A stretch of 64,000 nt of DNA from Bradyrhizobium sp. NP1 (GTDB taxonomy: Bacteria; Pseudomonadota; Alphaproteobacteria; Rhizobiales; Xanthobacteraceae). The notes below the pieces were generated by a model. The model saw only the letters and a list, made by a program, of their open reading frames with translations, searched no databases and was not told the origin of the DNA. The position numbers and the translations under genes were made by a program. The stretch spans positions 2,582,001 to 2,646,000 of the forward strand of contig NZ_CP127385.1 in assembly GCF_030378205.1 (NCBI RefSeq), written 5' to 3'. This document shows, piece by piece, positions 8,959-18,348 of the stretch (position 1 is its first letter; every line of letters starts with the position of its first letter).

Positions 8959-9042
8959 ATCAGGTTGAATCGCCATCGCGCCTTTGGTTTTGATCGAGCA
9001 TGATCTTTTCGGAAAACCGCTGCACACTTTTCCGGATCATGC
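8959..9042. repeat. Dispersed palindromic repeat, copy A
   Basis: This intergenic element contains GAGCATGATC and GGATCATGCT as inverted ends around CGGAAAACCG, preceded by a segment with CGCCATCGCGC. The same element is present in opposite orientation at 59035-59147, so it is a dispersed repeat, not a site special to this locus. It lies between the ABC exporter and the debranching enzyme genes. Confidence 0.75.
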
Positions 9043-9100
9043 TTCACTTCATGCCTGCTCGCAGCGCGTTGGATGAAGCCGGGGGGAATCGCGCGAGGTC

Positions 9101-11308
9101 ATGATGTCACCTGAAGCTATCACCCAGATCATCGTCTCGTCGCGTACCGAGGAGCTTGCGGCCGAGCAGCCGTTCTATATTCCGATGACGGGCCCCGCGG
9201 CACGGCCGCGGCGTTCATTGAAGCACGACGACACCTTCATCGTCCTCGACAGCCATGGCGACATCGGCGCTTCCGCCGGCGGCCCCGATGGCCTGTTCAA
9301 CGCGGACACCCGCTACCTTGCGCGCCTCGAGCTCGTGCTCGACGAGCTGCAGCCGCTGTTGCTCGGTTCCAACCTGCGCGACGACAATTCGGCGCTGACG
9401 GTGGATCTCACCAACCCCGACATCTACCAGCACGGCCGGATCGTGCTGCCGAAGGACATGCTGCACATCGTGCGTACCGTCTTTCTCTGGCGCGGCACGG
9501 CCTATCAGCGTATCGGCGTGCAGAACCATGGCGACCGCAGCGTCAGCTTCGACCTCACCTTGTTGTTCGACAATGATTTCGCCGACCTGTTCGAGGTGCG
9601 CGGCGAGAAGCGGCCGCGACGCGGCACGGGTTTCAGCAAGCTGACCGGTCCGACCGACGTGCTGTTCGAATATCTCGGCCTCGACGGCCGCACCCGCGCC
9701 ACCGCGCTGCATTTCGATCCGCGACCGACGCGGCTTGCCGTCAACGCCGCGACCTGGCATCTCGACCTGCAACCGCATCAGGTCTCCTCGCTGTTCGTCG
9801 CGGTCTCCTGCAACAAGCCGCCCGGCGCCAGGCCGGTGCGTTTCTTCCAGGGTCTGCTCGCGCATCGTCGCGAGATGCGCCGCTGGACCTGCGGCACCGC
9901 CACCGTCGAGACCTCCAACGACATCTTCAACGAGGTGCTGTGCCAGGCGATGGCCGACCTCAACATGCTGATGACCGACACGCCGCAAGGCCGCTATCCT
10001 TACGCTGGCATTCCCTGGTACTCGACGACGTTCGGCCGGGACGGGCTGATCACGGCGATGCAGATGCTGTGGCTCGATCCCAGGGTTGCGCGCGGGGTGC
10101 TGAAACGACTGGCCGTCCATCAGGCGAAGGTGGTCGATCCGGTCTCGGATGCCGAGCCCGGCAAGATCCTGCACGAGATGCGCGGCGGCGAGATGGCGGC
10201 GCTCGGCGAGGTGCCGTTTGCGCACTACTATGGCAGCGTCGACGCGACGCCCCTGTTCGTGCTGCTCGCCGGGCTCTATGTCGAGCGCACCGGCGACGAG
10301 GCGACGCTGGTCGAGTTGTGGCCCGCGATCGACGCTGGCTTGCGCTGGATCGACGGACCGGGCGATCCCGATGGCGACGGCTTTGTCGAATATCAGCGCG
10401 CCACCGAGAAGGGGCTTGCCAACCAGGGCTGGAAGGATTCCTACGACGCGATCTTCCACGCCGACGGCCGCCTCGCCGAAGGCTATATCGCGCTCGCCGA
10501 GGTGCAGGGCTATGTCTATGCGGCCAAGCGCCTTGCGGCGAAATGCGCGCGGCGGCTCGGCAAGCTTGATCTCGCGCATGAGCTCGACCTGCAGGCCACC
10601 GCGCTCGCCGAGCGCTTCGAGGCGGCGTTCTGGTGCGAGGAGATCGGCACTTACGCGCTGGCGCTCGACGGCGCCAAGCAGCCGTGCCGCGTACGCAGCT
10701 CGAACGCCGGACAGTTGCTGTTCAGCGGCATGGTGCGCGAGGACCGCGCCCGCAGGCTCGCGGCCGACCTGTTGCGGCCGCATTTCTTCACCGGCTGGGG
10801 CATCCGCACCATTGCGCTCGGCGAGGCGCGCTACAATCCGATGTCCTATCACGACGGCTCGATCTGGCCGCATGACAACGCGCTGATTGCGCTTGGGCTC
10901 GCGCGCTACGGCCTGAAACATGCGGTCGGGCAGGTGTTCAAGGGCATGTTCGAGGCGGCGACCTACATGGATCTGCGACGCCTGCCGGAACTGTTCTGCG
11001 GCTTCCGCCGCGAAAAGGGCCGCGGACCCACGCTCTATCCGGTCGCCTGCGCGCCGCAGGCCTGGGCCAGCGCGACGCCGTTCACGCTGCTGGAAGCCGC
11101 ACTCGGGCTTGAATTCGACGCCGAGCGCGGCGAGATCCGGCTGCGCAACCCGCGGCTGCCAGCCTTTCTCGACGACGTGACGCTGCGTGAGCTGCACCTC
11201 GGCGAGGCGAGCGTGGACCTGCGGGTTCGCCGCCACAATGACGACGTTTCGCTGGAGGTTCTGCGCAAACGCGGCCGGATCCAGGTGTCGATCGTGCTGA
11301 CGCATTAG
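9101..11308 (+). CDS. Amylo-alpha-1,6-glucosidase / glycogen-debranching-type protein
   Basis: This 735-residue protein has an N-terminal beta domain of the GDE_N_bis type (KHDDTFIVLDSHGDIG through LDELQPLLLGSNLRDDNSA, residues ~45-240) and a C-terminal alpha/alpha barrel of the amylo-1,6-glucosidase/trehalase-like clan, with GIPWYSTTFGRDGLITAMQ (about residue 303) as the most conserved stretch. Such proteins are predicted to hydrolyse alpha-1,6 branches or related alpha-glucans; few bacterial members have been tested. ATGs occur at 9101 and 9104, with GAGG at 9094-9097. It is cytoplasmic (no signal peptide). The nearby GT4 glycosyltransferase and glycogen synthase support an alpha-glucan role. 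Confidence 0.88.
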   Translation: MMSPEAITQIIVSSRTEELAAEQPFYIPMTGPAARPRRSLKHDDTFIVLDSHGDIGASAGGPDGLFNADTRYLARLELVLDELQPLLLGSNLRDDNSALTVDLTNPDIYQHGRIVLPKDMLHIVRTVFLWRGTAYQRIGVQNHGDRSVSFDLTLLFDNDFADLFEVRGEKRPRRGTGFSKLTGPTDVLFEYLGLDGRTRATALHFDPRPTRLAVNAATWHLDLQPHQVSSLFVAVSCNKPPGARPVRFFQGLLAHRREMRRWTCGTATVETSNDIFNEVLCQAMADLNMLMTDTPQGRYPYAGIPWYSTTFGRDGLITAMQMLWLDPRVARGVLKRLAVHQAKVVDPVSDAEPGKILHEMRGGEMAALGEVPFAHYYGSVDATPLFVLLAGLYVERTGDEATLVELWPAIDAGLRWIDGPGDPDGDGFVEYQRATEKGLANQGWKDSYDAIFHADGRLAEGYIALAEVQGYVYAAKRLAAKCARRLGKLDLAHELDLQATALAERFEAAFWCEEIGTYALALDGAKQPCRVRSSNAGQLLFSGMVREDRARRLAADLLRPHFFTGWGIRTIALGEARYNPMSYHDGSIWPHDNALIALGLARYGLKHAVGQVFKGMFEAATYMDLRRLPELFCGFRREKGRGPTLYPVACAPQAWASATPFTLLEAALGLEFDAERGEIRLRNPRLPAFLDDVTLRELHLGEASVDLRVRRHNDDVSLEVLRKRGRIQVSIVLTH

Positions 11309-11331
11309 TGCCGTGCATGGAAGGAGTTCCT

Positions 11332-11832
11332 ATGGGTGCAGCCCGCAAGCTGGTCCTGGTGATGCTCGGCGCGATGGCGCTTGCAGGCGCCGCGCGCGCC
11401 GAAAACGAGGCGCCGCCGGCCGATCAGGCGTCGCAGCCTGCTGCCCCGCCGGCCGCGCCGGGAGCCAAGGAGCCCGCACCGCCGCCTTCGGTGACGGTGA
11501 TCGAGGCGCGGGAGGCGCATGGCGTGCTCGGCCGCGACGTGCGTGGACCGAATGACGAGAACATGGGCCGTATTGTCGACGTGATCGTCGACCGGGCCGG
11601 GGTGGTGCGCGCCGCCGTGATCGATTTCGGCGGTTTCCTCGGCGTCGGCAGCCGTAAAATCGTGGTCGACTGGAACGCGCTGCATTTCGGGCGCGTTGCC
11701 AACAAGGGCGACAGCATCACGCTCGAGCTCACCAAGGAACAGGTCAACGCCGCGCCGGAATATAAGGAGGATGCGCCGATCGTCGTGCTGGGCGCGGCCG
11801 GCAGCCTCAAGCCGTTGCTGTTCGACCACTGA
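11332..11832 (+). CDS. Exported PRC-barrel domain protein
   Basis: This 166-residue protein has a Sec signal peptide (hydrophobic stretch LVLVMLGAMALAGAARA, residues ~6-22), a Pro/Ala-rich linker (residues ~25-55) and a PRC-barrel domain of about 80 residues (GRDVRGPNDENMGRIVDVIV and following). PRC-barrels occur in photosynthetic reaction centre H subunits, RimM and many small rhizobial stress proteins; here the role is unknown. The ATG at 11332 has AAGGAG 6 nt upstream; the frame is open to 11308 but without a better start. It begins 23 nt after the debranching enzyme and may share its transcript. Confidence 0.85.
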   Translation: MGAARKLVLVMLGAMALAGAARAENEAPPADQASQPAAPPAAPGAKEPAPPPSVTVIEAREAHGVLGRDVRGPNDENMGRIVDVIVDRAGVVRAAVIDFGGFLGVGSRKIVVDWNALHFGRVANKGDSITLELTKEQVNAAPEYKEDAPIVVLGAAGSLKPLLFDH

Positions 11833-11927
11833 AGAAGCGGAGGCAGGCTCTGGTCGCTCGTCAATCCCACTGGTTCGATCGGATCGACGATGACCGCCCG
11901 AAAGGTTCGAGCGGCGAGGGCAACGGT

Positions 11928-13184
11928 GTGCCGAAAACGCCGGAGCCGGCGCCTTCGGGCCGCAAGCCGGTGCCGTCGCGCGAAAGCCTGCGCGGGCTCG
12001 ACTGGTTCATCTTCTTCCTGGCCGACGTGCAGACCGGCTTCGGTCCGTTCATCGCGGTCTACCTGACCACGCAGAAATGGACCCAGGTGGAGATCGGCTT
12101 CGTGCTGTCGATCGGCGGGGTGGTCGGCCTGATCGGCCAAATGCCGGGCGGCGCCATCGTCGATGCCGCGCGCTCGGAGCGGCTGGTCGCGGGCCTTGCC
12201 ATCGCCGCGATCGGATGTGTGGCGCTGGCCTATGCCGCCTGGCCGATCTTCCCCGTGGTTGCAGTGGCCGCGACGCTGCACGCCGCGGCAAGCTGCGTGC
12301 TGGGTCCGGCGATCGCGGCGATCAGCCTTGGTCTGGTCGGGCCGCTCGCGATCGGCGAGCGCTTGGGACGCAATGCGCGCTTTGCCTCGCTTGGCAACGG
12401 CTTCGCCGCGGCACTGATGGGAACCTGCGGCTATCTCATTTCGAGCCGCTCGGTGTTTGTCGTGACGTTCCTCCTGGCAATTCCGACCCTGCTCGCGCTG
12501 GCGCGCATCCGCGAGAGCGATATCGACATCGCGCGCGCCCATGGCGCGGTGGTGCGGCAACAGCCCGATCCGGAGGCGACCAGCGTCGTGCACCTGATCT
12601 GCCAGCGTCCGCTGCTGATCTTCGCCTGCGGCGTCATGCTGCTGCAGCTCGCCAATGCGGCGATGCTGCCCCTGATGGCGGGCGTGGTGACGACCCGCTC
12701 CAGCCAGTGGGCGCCGGTCCTGATCGCGGCCTGCATCATCGTGCCCCAGGCGATCGTCGCGCTGATGTCGCCCTCGGTCGGCGCCAAGGCGCAGGCCTGG
12801 GGCCGGCGCCCGCTGCTCCTGATCGGGTTCGGCGCGCTGGCGATCCGCGGCCTGTTGTTCGCCACAGTGCACGACCCTTACCTGCTCGTGGCCGTTCAGG
12901 TGTTCGACGGCATCACCGCCGCCGTGTTCAGCGTCATGACGCCGCTGATCGTGGCCGACGTCGCCTTCGGCAGCGGCCATTTCAACTTGGCGCAGGGCAT
13001 TGTCGGCACCGCCGTCGGCATCGGCGCATCGCTCTCGACCGTGCTGGCGGGCTATGTCAGCGACAGGTTCGGAAGTCCGGTCGCCTTCACCGGGCTTGCC
13101 GCGATCGCGGCGCTCGGCTTCCTGATGATGTGGCTGATCATGCCGGAGACGCGGCACCTGGAGACGGATCAGGCCGCCACCTGA
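11928..13184 (+). CDS. MFS transporter
   Basis: This 418-residue inner-membrane protein has twelve hydrophobic segments and the MFS loop 2-3 motif region around QMPGGAIVDAARSERLVAG. A 30-residue polar N-terminal tail precedes the first helix (LDWFIFFLADVQTGFGPFIA). It resembles the sugar/drug efflux-type MFS proteins common in Bradyrhizobium; the substrate cannot be told. The GTG at 11928 with GCGAGGG upstream is the first start in the frame. It converges with glgA and overlaps its 3' end by 16 nt, so the two transcripts must pair at their tails. Confidence 0.85.
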   Translation: MPKTPEPAPSGRKPVPSRESLRGLDWFIFFLADVQTGFGPFIAVYLTTQKWTQVEIGFVLSIGGVVGLIGQMPGGAIVDAARSERLVAGLAIAAIGCVALAYAAWPIFPVVAVAATLHAAASCVLGPAIAAISLGLVGPLAIGERLGRNARFASLGNGFAAALMGTCGYLISSRSVFVVTFLLAIPTLLALARIRESDIDIARAHGAVVRQQPDPEATSVVHLICQRPLLIFACGVMLLQLANAAMLPLMAGVVTTRSSQWAPVLIAACIIVPQAIVALMSPSVGAKAQAWGRRPLLLIGFGALAIRGLLFATVHDPYLLVAVQVFDGITAAVFSVMTPLIVADVAFGSGHFNLAQGIVGTAVGIGASLSTVLAGYVSDRFGSPVAFTGLAAIAALGFLMMWLIMPETRHLETDQAAT

Positions 13185-14596
13185 GTGAGCGCGATCTTGC
13201 GGTAGAGCGCGCCATAGCAGGCGGCGGAAAGCTCCCAGCCAAACCGCCGCGCCATGGCGGACCGGCGCATGGCGTCGAGGCGGTCCTTGGCGCCGAAGGT
13301 CGAGAAGGCGCGGCGCACCCCGCCGAGGAAGGATTCCTTCGATGGCCGCGTGAACAGGAAGCCGGTCTCGCCGTCCGTGATGGTCTCGGCGAGGCCGCCG
13401 GTCTGGTGCCCGATCGGCAGCGATCCGAACCGCTGCGCATACATCTGGCTCAAGCCGCACGGCTCGAAGCGCGACGGCATCAGGGTGAAGTCGCTGCCGG
13501 CGAAGATCCGCCGCGCCTGGGCGTCGTTGAAGCCGATCGCGACGCCGATCGCATCCGGCCTGCGGCGATGGGCGGCGACCAGCGCCAGCTCGATCGCGGG
13601 CTCCCCTGAGCCGGTGACGACGATCTGCCCGCCGGAATCGACGATCTCGTCGGCTGCCGCCAGTACGAGGTCGATGCCCTTCTGGTGCACGAGGCGGGCG
13701 ACGATGCCGAACATCGGCCCGCGCGACACTGCAAGGCCGAACTGCTTGCGGACATAGTCGGCATTGGCCTGCTTGCCGGCCCAGTCGCCGGCGCTGAATT
13801 GTTTGGCAAGCTGCGGACAGAAGCGCGGGTCCCAGCTCTCGTCGATGCCGTTGAGGATGCCGGTGAGCTCGGCGGCGGCGGAACGGGCGCGGAGCAGGCC
13901 CTCGAGCCCGCAGCCGAATTTGGCGGTGGTGATCTCGCGCGCGTAGGTGGAACTGACCGTGGTCAGGTGCGAGGCATAGACCAGGCCGCCCTTGAGGAAG
14001 GACAGCTTGTCGTAGAACTCGACGCCGTCGATGTGGAACGAGCTTTCCGGCGCGCCGATCCGGCGCAGCGAGTCTCGTGGGAAGAGGCCCTGATAGGCGA
14101 GATTGTGGATGGTCAGGATGGTCGGCAGATTGACCCCGCGCCAGGCGAGATAGGCCGGCACCAGCGCCGCCTGCCAGTCATTGGCATGGACCAGGTCGGC
14201 TGCCCAATTCTTGTCCACCTTGCCTGCGGCCAGATCGGCGGCCGCCGAGGCCAGGCGGGCAAAGCGGATGTCATTGTCCGGCCAGTCCCGGCCTTCTTCA
14301 TCGCCATAGGGGTTGCCCGCACGGTCATAGAGTGAGGAACACAGCAGCACATAGACCGGCAGGCCGTCGCGGGTGGCGGCCCGGCCTATCCGGCAGGCCG
14401 GCATTTCCGCAAGGCTCGCGCACTCGCCGACGATTTCGATGTGGGTCAATTCCTCAATGACGTCGCGGTAGCCCGGCAACAGCACCCGCACGTCGCTCCA
14501 GGGGCGCAGCGCGCGGGGCAGTGCGGCCGAGACGGCGGCGAGCCCGCCCACCCGGATGAAATCGTCCATTTCCGTCGTGACGAACAGGACCCTCAA
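13169..14596 (-). CDS. glgA: Glycogen synthase (GT5, ADP-glucose type)
   Basis: This 475-residue starch/glycogen synthase transfers glucose from ADP-glucose to an alpha-1,4-glucan. It starts VRVLFVTTEMDDF-type and contains the GT5 hallmarks HANDWQAALVPAYL, the RFEPCGL motif (Glu catalytic region) and a second TGGL loop (HQTGGLAETI). The start codon is TTG with GAGGG 8 nt upstream. One oddity: the KxGGL donor-binding motif near the N-terminus reads RVGGL, with Arg15 in the place where the E. coli enzyme has Lys15. Together with the debranching-type gene at 9101 it suggests an alpha-glucan locus, though no glgB, glgC or glgP lies in the window. Confidence 0.88.
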   Translation of the reverse strand: MRVLFVTTEMDDFIRVGGLAAVSAALPRALRPWSDVRVLLPGYRDVIEELTHIEIVGECASLAEMPACRIGRAATRDGLPVYVLLCSSLYDRAGNPYGDEEGRDWPDNDIRFARLASAAADLAAGKVDKNWAADLVHANDWQAALVPAYLAWRGVNLPTILTIHNLAYQGLFPRDSLRRIGAPESSFHIDGVEFYDKLSFLKGGLVYASHLTTVSSTYAREITTAKFGCGLEGLLRARSAAAELTGILNGIDESWDPRFCPQLAKQFSAGDWAGKQANADYVRKQFGLAVSRGPMFGIVARLVHQKGIDLVLAAADEIVDSGGQIVVTGSGEPAIELALVAAHRRRPDAIGVAIGFNDAQARRIFAGSDFTLMPSRFEPCGLSQMYAQRFGSLPIGHQTGGLAETITDGETGFLFTRPSKESFLGGVRRAFSTFGAKDRLDAMRRSAMARRFGWELSAACYGALYRKIALTQVAA

Positions 14597-14755
14597 GAAA
14601 ATGCCCTCAAAATGACCCGGCCCGTGCCATGCAAGTTTAGGTCCAATTGCTTTTTCGCCTCAACGCGGACGAAGCCGCGCAGGTTCCAAAGGGCCGCGCG
14701 GGTCGTGCTAATGAGGGACGGACCGCGCAGCCAGAGCGCGGACGGGGAGCGCGCA

Positions 14756-15958
14756 ATGACGATACGCCGAAACGATGAGGGCAGTTTGACAAGGAGCTTC
14801 GCCGGTTTGCGCGTGCTCGATTTCTCGACCACGATCGCGGGTCCGCATTGCGCGCGCATGCTCGCGGACCTGGGCGCCGAGGTCATCAAGGTCGAGACCG
14901 CCGAAGGCGAGACGATGCGCACGCGGCCTCCGGTGCGCAACGGGTGCAGCACCGCCTTTGGCCAGCTCAATGTCGGCAAGAAGAGCCTGGTGCTCGACCT
15001 GAAGTCGCCGCAAGGCGTCGAGGCCGTGCGCCGGCTCGTCCAAGGCTGCGACATCCTGGTCGAGAATTTCCGCCCCGGCGTGATGCGCCGGCTGAAGCTC
15101 GACTACCCGACGCTCAGCGCGCTGAACCCGAAGCTGATCTATTGCTCGATATCAGGCTATGGCCAGACCGGCCCGTCCGCCGAACTGCCGGCCTACGCGC
15201 CGGTGATCCATGCCGCCTCCGGCTACGACATGGCGCATCTCGCCTATCAGCCGGGCCGCAGCCGCCCGGATTTTTGCGGCATCTATCACGCCGACGTCGT
15301 CACCGGCACCTACGCCTTCGGCGCGATCGCGGCCGCGCTGTACCAGCGCCAGGCCACCGGACGCGGCCAGCATATCGACGCCTCGATGCTGGAAACCATG
15401 CTGACCTTGACGCTGAACGAGGTGCAGTGGTCGCAGTTCGAGGTCGAGCCGCCCGGACGCCCGATGTTCGGTCCGATCGAGACCTCGGATGGCTACGTGA
15501 TGGTTGCGGTCGCCAGCGAAAAGACCTTTCAGGGCCTGATGAAGGTGATCGGGCGCCCCGAATGGGTCGATGATCCGCGCTTTGCCCTTTATGCGGACCG
15601 CCGCCGCAACTGGGCGCATCTGATTGACGGCGTCGAGGTGTGGTCACGCACGGTGACGACGGCGCAGTGCCTCGCCGCGCTGAACGAGGAGGGGGTTCCA
15701 TCCTCGGCCTATCGCACCGTCGCCGAAGCGCTCGATGATCCGCAGATTGCCCATCGCCACGCGCTGGCCGACGTGGAAGACGGCGGCGGCCGCTTCAAGG
15801 TGCTCAACCTGCCGTTCCGCATGTCGGGGGCGGAGGTCGCTGCGGGCGGGTGGGTGGCGCGGCTTGGCGAGCATAACCGCACCCTGCTCGAGGAAGCCGG
15901 ATTTTCGGAAGGCGAGATCGCGGCCTTTTCGAACCATGCAGCGCGCGAGCCGGGCTGA
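14756..15958 (+). CDS. CaiB/BaiF family III CoA-transferase
   Basis: This 400-residue enzyme swaps CoA between a carboxylic acid and a CoA ester through an aspartyl-CoA thioester. The N-terminus LRVLDFSTTIAGPHCARMLA and AEVIKVE are family signatures; the catalytic Asp is in YHADVVTGTYAF (about residue 180). Length is normal. The frame opens far upstream at 14441, but the ATG at 14756 has GGGGAG 7 nt upstream and gives the usual N-terminus. It stands alone between glgA and an alcohol dehydrogenase, so the acid substrate is not indicated. The TTG/GTG-rich upstream part is non-coding. Confidence 0.92.
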   Translation: MTIRRNDEGSLTRSFAGLRVLDFSTTIAGPHCARMLADLGAEVIKVETAEGETMRTRPPVRNGCSTAFGQLNVGKKSLVLDLKSPQGVEAVRRLVQGCDILVENFRPGVMRRLKLDYPTLSALNPKLIYCSISGYGQTGPSAELPAYAPVIHAASGYDMAHLAYQPGRSRPDFCGIYHADVVTGTYAFGAIAAALYQRQATGRGQHIDASMLETMLTLTLNEVQWSQFEVEPPGRPMFGPIETSDGYVMVAVASEKTFQGLMKVIGRPEWVDDPRFALYADRRRNWAHLIDGVEVWSRTVTTAQCLAALNEEGVPSSAYRTVAEALDDPQIAHRHALADVEDGGGRFKVLNLPFRMSGAEVAAGGWVARLGEHNRTLLEEAGFSEGEIAAFSNHAAREPG

Positions 15959-16046
15959 ACGCGAGCGCGGTGCGCGTTTGTCTCGACCGTGACGGCGTGG
16001 CAAGCTGCATGGCAGAACGAGAACAAACAGGTCAGGGAGTGGAGCG

Positions 16047-17117
16047 ATGAAGAGTTTCCAGGTCGTCGATTTCAACGCGCCCTTGCAGGAGGTCGATCAG
16101 CCGACGCCGCAGCCTTCCGGCAAGCAGGTGCTGATCAAGGTGAAGGCGGCCGGCGTCTGCCACAGCGATCTGCACATCTGGGAAGGCGGCTATGATCTCG
16201 GCCATGGCCGCAAGCCGCTGTCGCTGAAGGATCGCGGCGTGTCGCTGCCGCGCACGATGGGCCACGAAACCGTGGGCGAGGTGGTCGCGTTCGGTCCCGA
16301 CGTCACCGACGCCGACAAGGGCGGCCTGAAGGCAGGCGACATCGCGCTCGCTTATCCCTGGCTCGGCTGCGGCAAATGTCCGACATGCCTTGCGGGCGAC
16401 GAGAACATGTGCGCGGTCAAGCCGAATTCGCTCGGTGTCTATTGCGACGGCGGCTATGCCGACCACATGACGGTGCCGCATCCAAAGTATCTCTTGAACC
16501 TGAAAGGGCTCGATCCGCTCACGGCGGCGCCTTACGCCTGCTCCGGCGTCACCACCTATTCGGCGCTGAAGAAGGTCGAGTCCGCGTTCGATACGCCGAT
16601 CGTGATCTTCGGCGCCGGCGGGCTCGGCCTGATGGCGCTGTCGCTGCTGAAGGCGATGGGCGGCAAGGGCGCGATCGTGGTCGACATCGACGCCAGGAAA
16701 CGCGAGGCGGCCGAGAAGGCCGGCGCGCTCGCCTCCGTCGACGGCAAGGCGCCGGATGCGCTGGAGCAGCTTGTGAAGAAGGCCGGCGAACCCATTCGCG
16801 CCGTCATCGATCTCGTCGGCAATGCCGCAACCGCCCAGCTCGGCTTCGACTGCCTGACCAAGGGCGGCAAGCTCGTCATCGTCGGCCTGTTCGGCGGCGG
16901 CGCGCCATGGGCCCTGCCGCTGATCCCGATCAAGGCGGTCACGATCCAGGGCAGCTATGTCGGAAACCTGAGGGAGACGCAGGAGCTGCTCGATCTGGTG
17001 CGTGAGAAGAAGATCGCGCCGATCCCGGTCACGCCGATGCCGCTCGGGCGCGCCAACGACGCGCTGCGCGAATTGCAGAAGGGCAATCTGATCGGCCGCG
17101 CGGTGCTGACGCCGTAG
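16047..17117 (+). CDS. Zinc-dependent alcohol dehydrogenase
   Basis: This 356-residue medium-chain dehydrogenase oxidises an alcohol with NAD. Catalytic zinc ligands are visible as Cys38 (GVCHSDLHIW) and the His of MGHETVGEV (about residue 72); the four structural-zinc cysteines are in CGKCPTCLAGDENMC. The Rossmann motif GAGGLGLMAL is followed by VVDIDARKR, where the acidic residue after the second strand points to NAD rather than NADP. Such enzymes act on primary, aromatic or hydroxy-acid alcohols; the insert KPLSLKDRGVSLPR before the His is seen in a rhizobial subgroup. The ATG has GGGAGTGGAG upstream. Confidence 0.92.
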   Translation: MKSFQVVDFNAPLQEVDQPTPQPSGKQVLIKVKAAGVCHSDLHIWEGGYDLGHGRKPLSLKDRGVSLPRTMGHETVGEVVAFGPDVTDADKGGLKAGDIALAYPWLGCGKCPTCLAGDENMCAVKPNSLGVYCDGGYADHMTVPHPKYLLNLKGLDPLTAAPYACSGVTTYSALKKVESAFDTPIVIFGAGGLGLMALSLLKAMGGKGAIVVDIDARKREAAEKAGALASVDGKAPDALEQLVKKAGEPIRAVIDLVGNAATAQLGFDCLTKGGKLVIVGLFGGGAPWALPLIPIKAVTIQGSYVGNLRETQELLDLVREKKIAPIPVTPMPLGRANDALRELQKGNLIGRAVLTP

Positions 17118-17138
17118 GCGCGACCACGCCCCACTTGC

Positions 17139-17224
17139 CGTCATTGCGAGGAGCGATAAGCGACGAAGCAATCCATCTTTCCCCGTGCCGAGGTATGGAT
17201 TGCTTCGCTCCGCTCGCAATGACG
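17139..17224. repeat. Intergenic palindromic repeat (CGTCATTGCGAG type)
   Basis: The ends CGTCATTGCGAG (17139-17150) and CTCGCAATGACG (17213-17224) are perfect inverted repeats, with an inner pair GAAGCAATCCAT/ATGGATTGCTTC. This is the short palindromic element frequent between genes in Bradyrhizobium. It can fold into a long hairpin in the RNA. A truncated piece of the same element is seen at 50413-50422. Confidence 0.85.
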
Positions 17225-17265
17225 ACAAAACTGCCGTCTCGCCTCGATCCTGCAAAGGCATCCCC

Positions 17266-18348
17266 ATGTCGGCCAACAGCGCCTTCCACATCGCCGTCCT
17301 CGCCGGTGACGGCATCGGCCCGGAGGTGATGGCGCCGGCGCTCGAGGTGCTGCGCAGGATCGAGGCGAGGTCCGGCCTGAAATTCCGTTTCACGGACGCG
17401 CCGGCCGGCGCCAGCCATTACCGGGAGACCGGCAAGTCGATGCCGGACTCCACCATCCGGCTGTGCGAGGAGGCGGACGCCATCCTGCTTGGCGCCTGCG
17501 GGCTGCCCTCGGTGCGCTACCCCGACAACACCGAGATCGCGCCGCAGATCGAGCTGCGCTTCCATTTCGATCTCTATGCCGGCGTGCGTCCGGCGCGGCT
17601 CATTCCGGGGGTGTCGAGCCCGATCGTCGGCGCGGATGCGCGCGGCATCGATCTTGTCGTCATCAGGGAGTCCACCGAGGGCCTGTTCGCGTCGATGGGC
17701 AAGGGCGTCGTCACCGACAGCGAGGCGCGCGAGACGCTGGTGATCACGCGCAAAACCTCGGAGCGGCTGTTCGAGTTCTCGTTCCGCCTTGCCGAGCGGC
17801 GCAAGGCGCGCGGCCGCGGTCATGGCGGGCTGACCTGCGTCGACAAGGCCAACGTATTCAAGGCGTTCGCGTTCTTTCGCGAGATGTTTGACGAGGCGGC
17901 GAGGCGCCATCCAGCGGTGAAGGCCGACCGTGTCTATGTCGATGCCTGCGCGGCGATGCTGGTCAAGCGTCCCTGGGACTTCGACGTCATGGTCACCGAG
18001 AACATGTTCGGCGATATTCTGTCCGACCTCACGGCCGGATTGATCGGCGGCATGGGCATGGCGCCATCGGCCGACATCGGCGACCGCCACGCGGTGTTCC
18101 AGCCTTGTCACGGCACGGCGCCTGATATCATGGGGCAGGGCAAGGCCAACCCGACTGCGATGATCCTGTCGGCGGCGATGATGCTGGACTGGCTCGCCGA
18201 CAGGCATGGCGTGGAGAGCGCGGCTGATGCCGCCGAGCGCATCGAGCGCGCGGTCGACAAGGTCTATGCCGATGGCATCAAGCCGATCGAGTTCGGCGGC
18301 CGCAACGGCACGGACGATGTTGCCAGGGCGGTGCTGGCGGCGCTGTAG
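17266..18348 (+). CDS. Isocitrate/isopropylmalate dehydrogenase family protein
   Basis: This 360-residue beta-hydroxyacid oxidative decarboxylase starts MSANSAFHIAVLAGDGIGPE, the family opening. Conserved substrate and metal residues are seen in LRFHFDLYAGVRPARL, the Lys of CVDKANVFKAF, and the Asp pair in MFGDILSDLTAGLIGGMGMAP. It uses NAD(P) and a divalent metal to convert a malate-like acid to a keto acid and CO2. Sequence alone does not separate isopropylmalate, tartrate or D-malate specificity; absence of leuC/leuD nearby argues against the leucine pathway enzyme. The ATG at 17266 is chosen because the upstream frame simply translates the palindromic repeat. Confidence 0.88.
   Translation: MSANSAFHIAVLAGDGIGPEVMAPALEVLRRIEARSGLKFRFTDAPAGASHYRETGKSMPDSTIRLCEEADAILLGACGLPSVRYPDNTEIAPQIELRFHFDLYAGVRPARLIPGVSSPIVGADARGIDLVVIRESTEGLFASMGKGVVTDSEARETLVITRKTSERLFEFSFRLAERRKARGRGHGGLTCVDKANVFKAFAFFREMFDEAARRHPAVKADRVYVDACAAMLVKRPWDFDVMVTENMFGDILSDLTAGLIGGMGMAPSADIGDRHAVFQPCHGTAPDIMGQGKANPTAMILSAAMMLDWLADRHGVESAADAAERIERAVDKVYADGIKPIEFGGRNGTDDVARAVLAAL

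Noticed and set aside
17137..17265. Extension of the dehydrogenase frame upstream to 17185
   Set aside because: The residues would be the translated palindromic repeat, so the ATG at 17266 is used.
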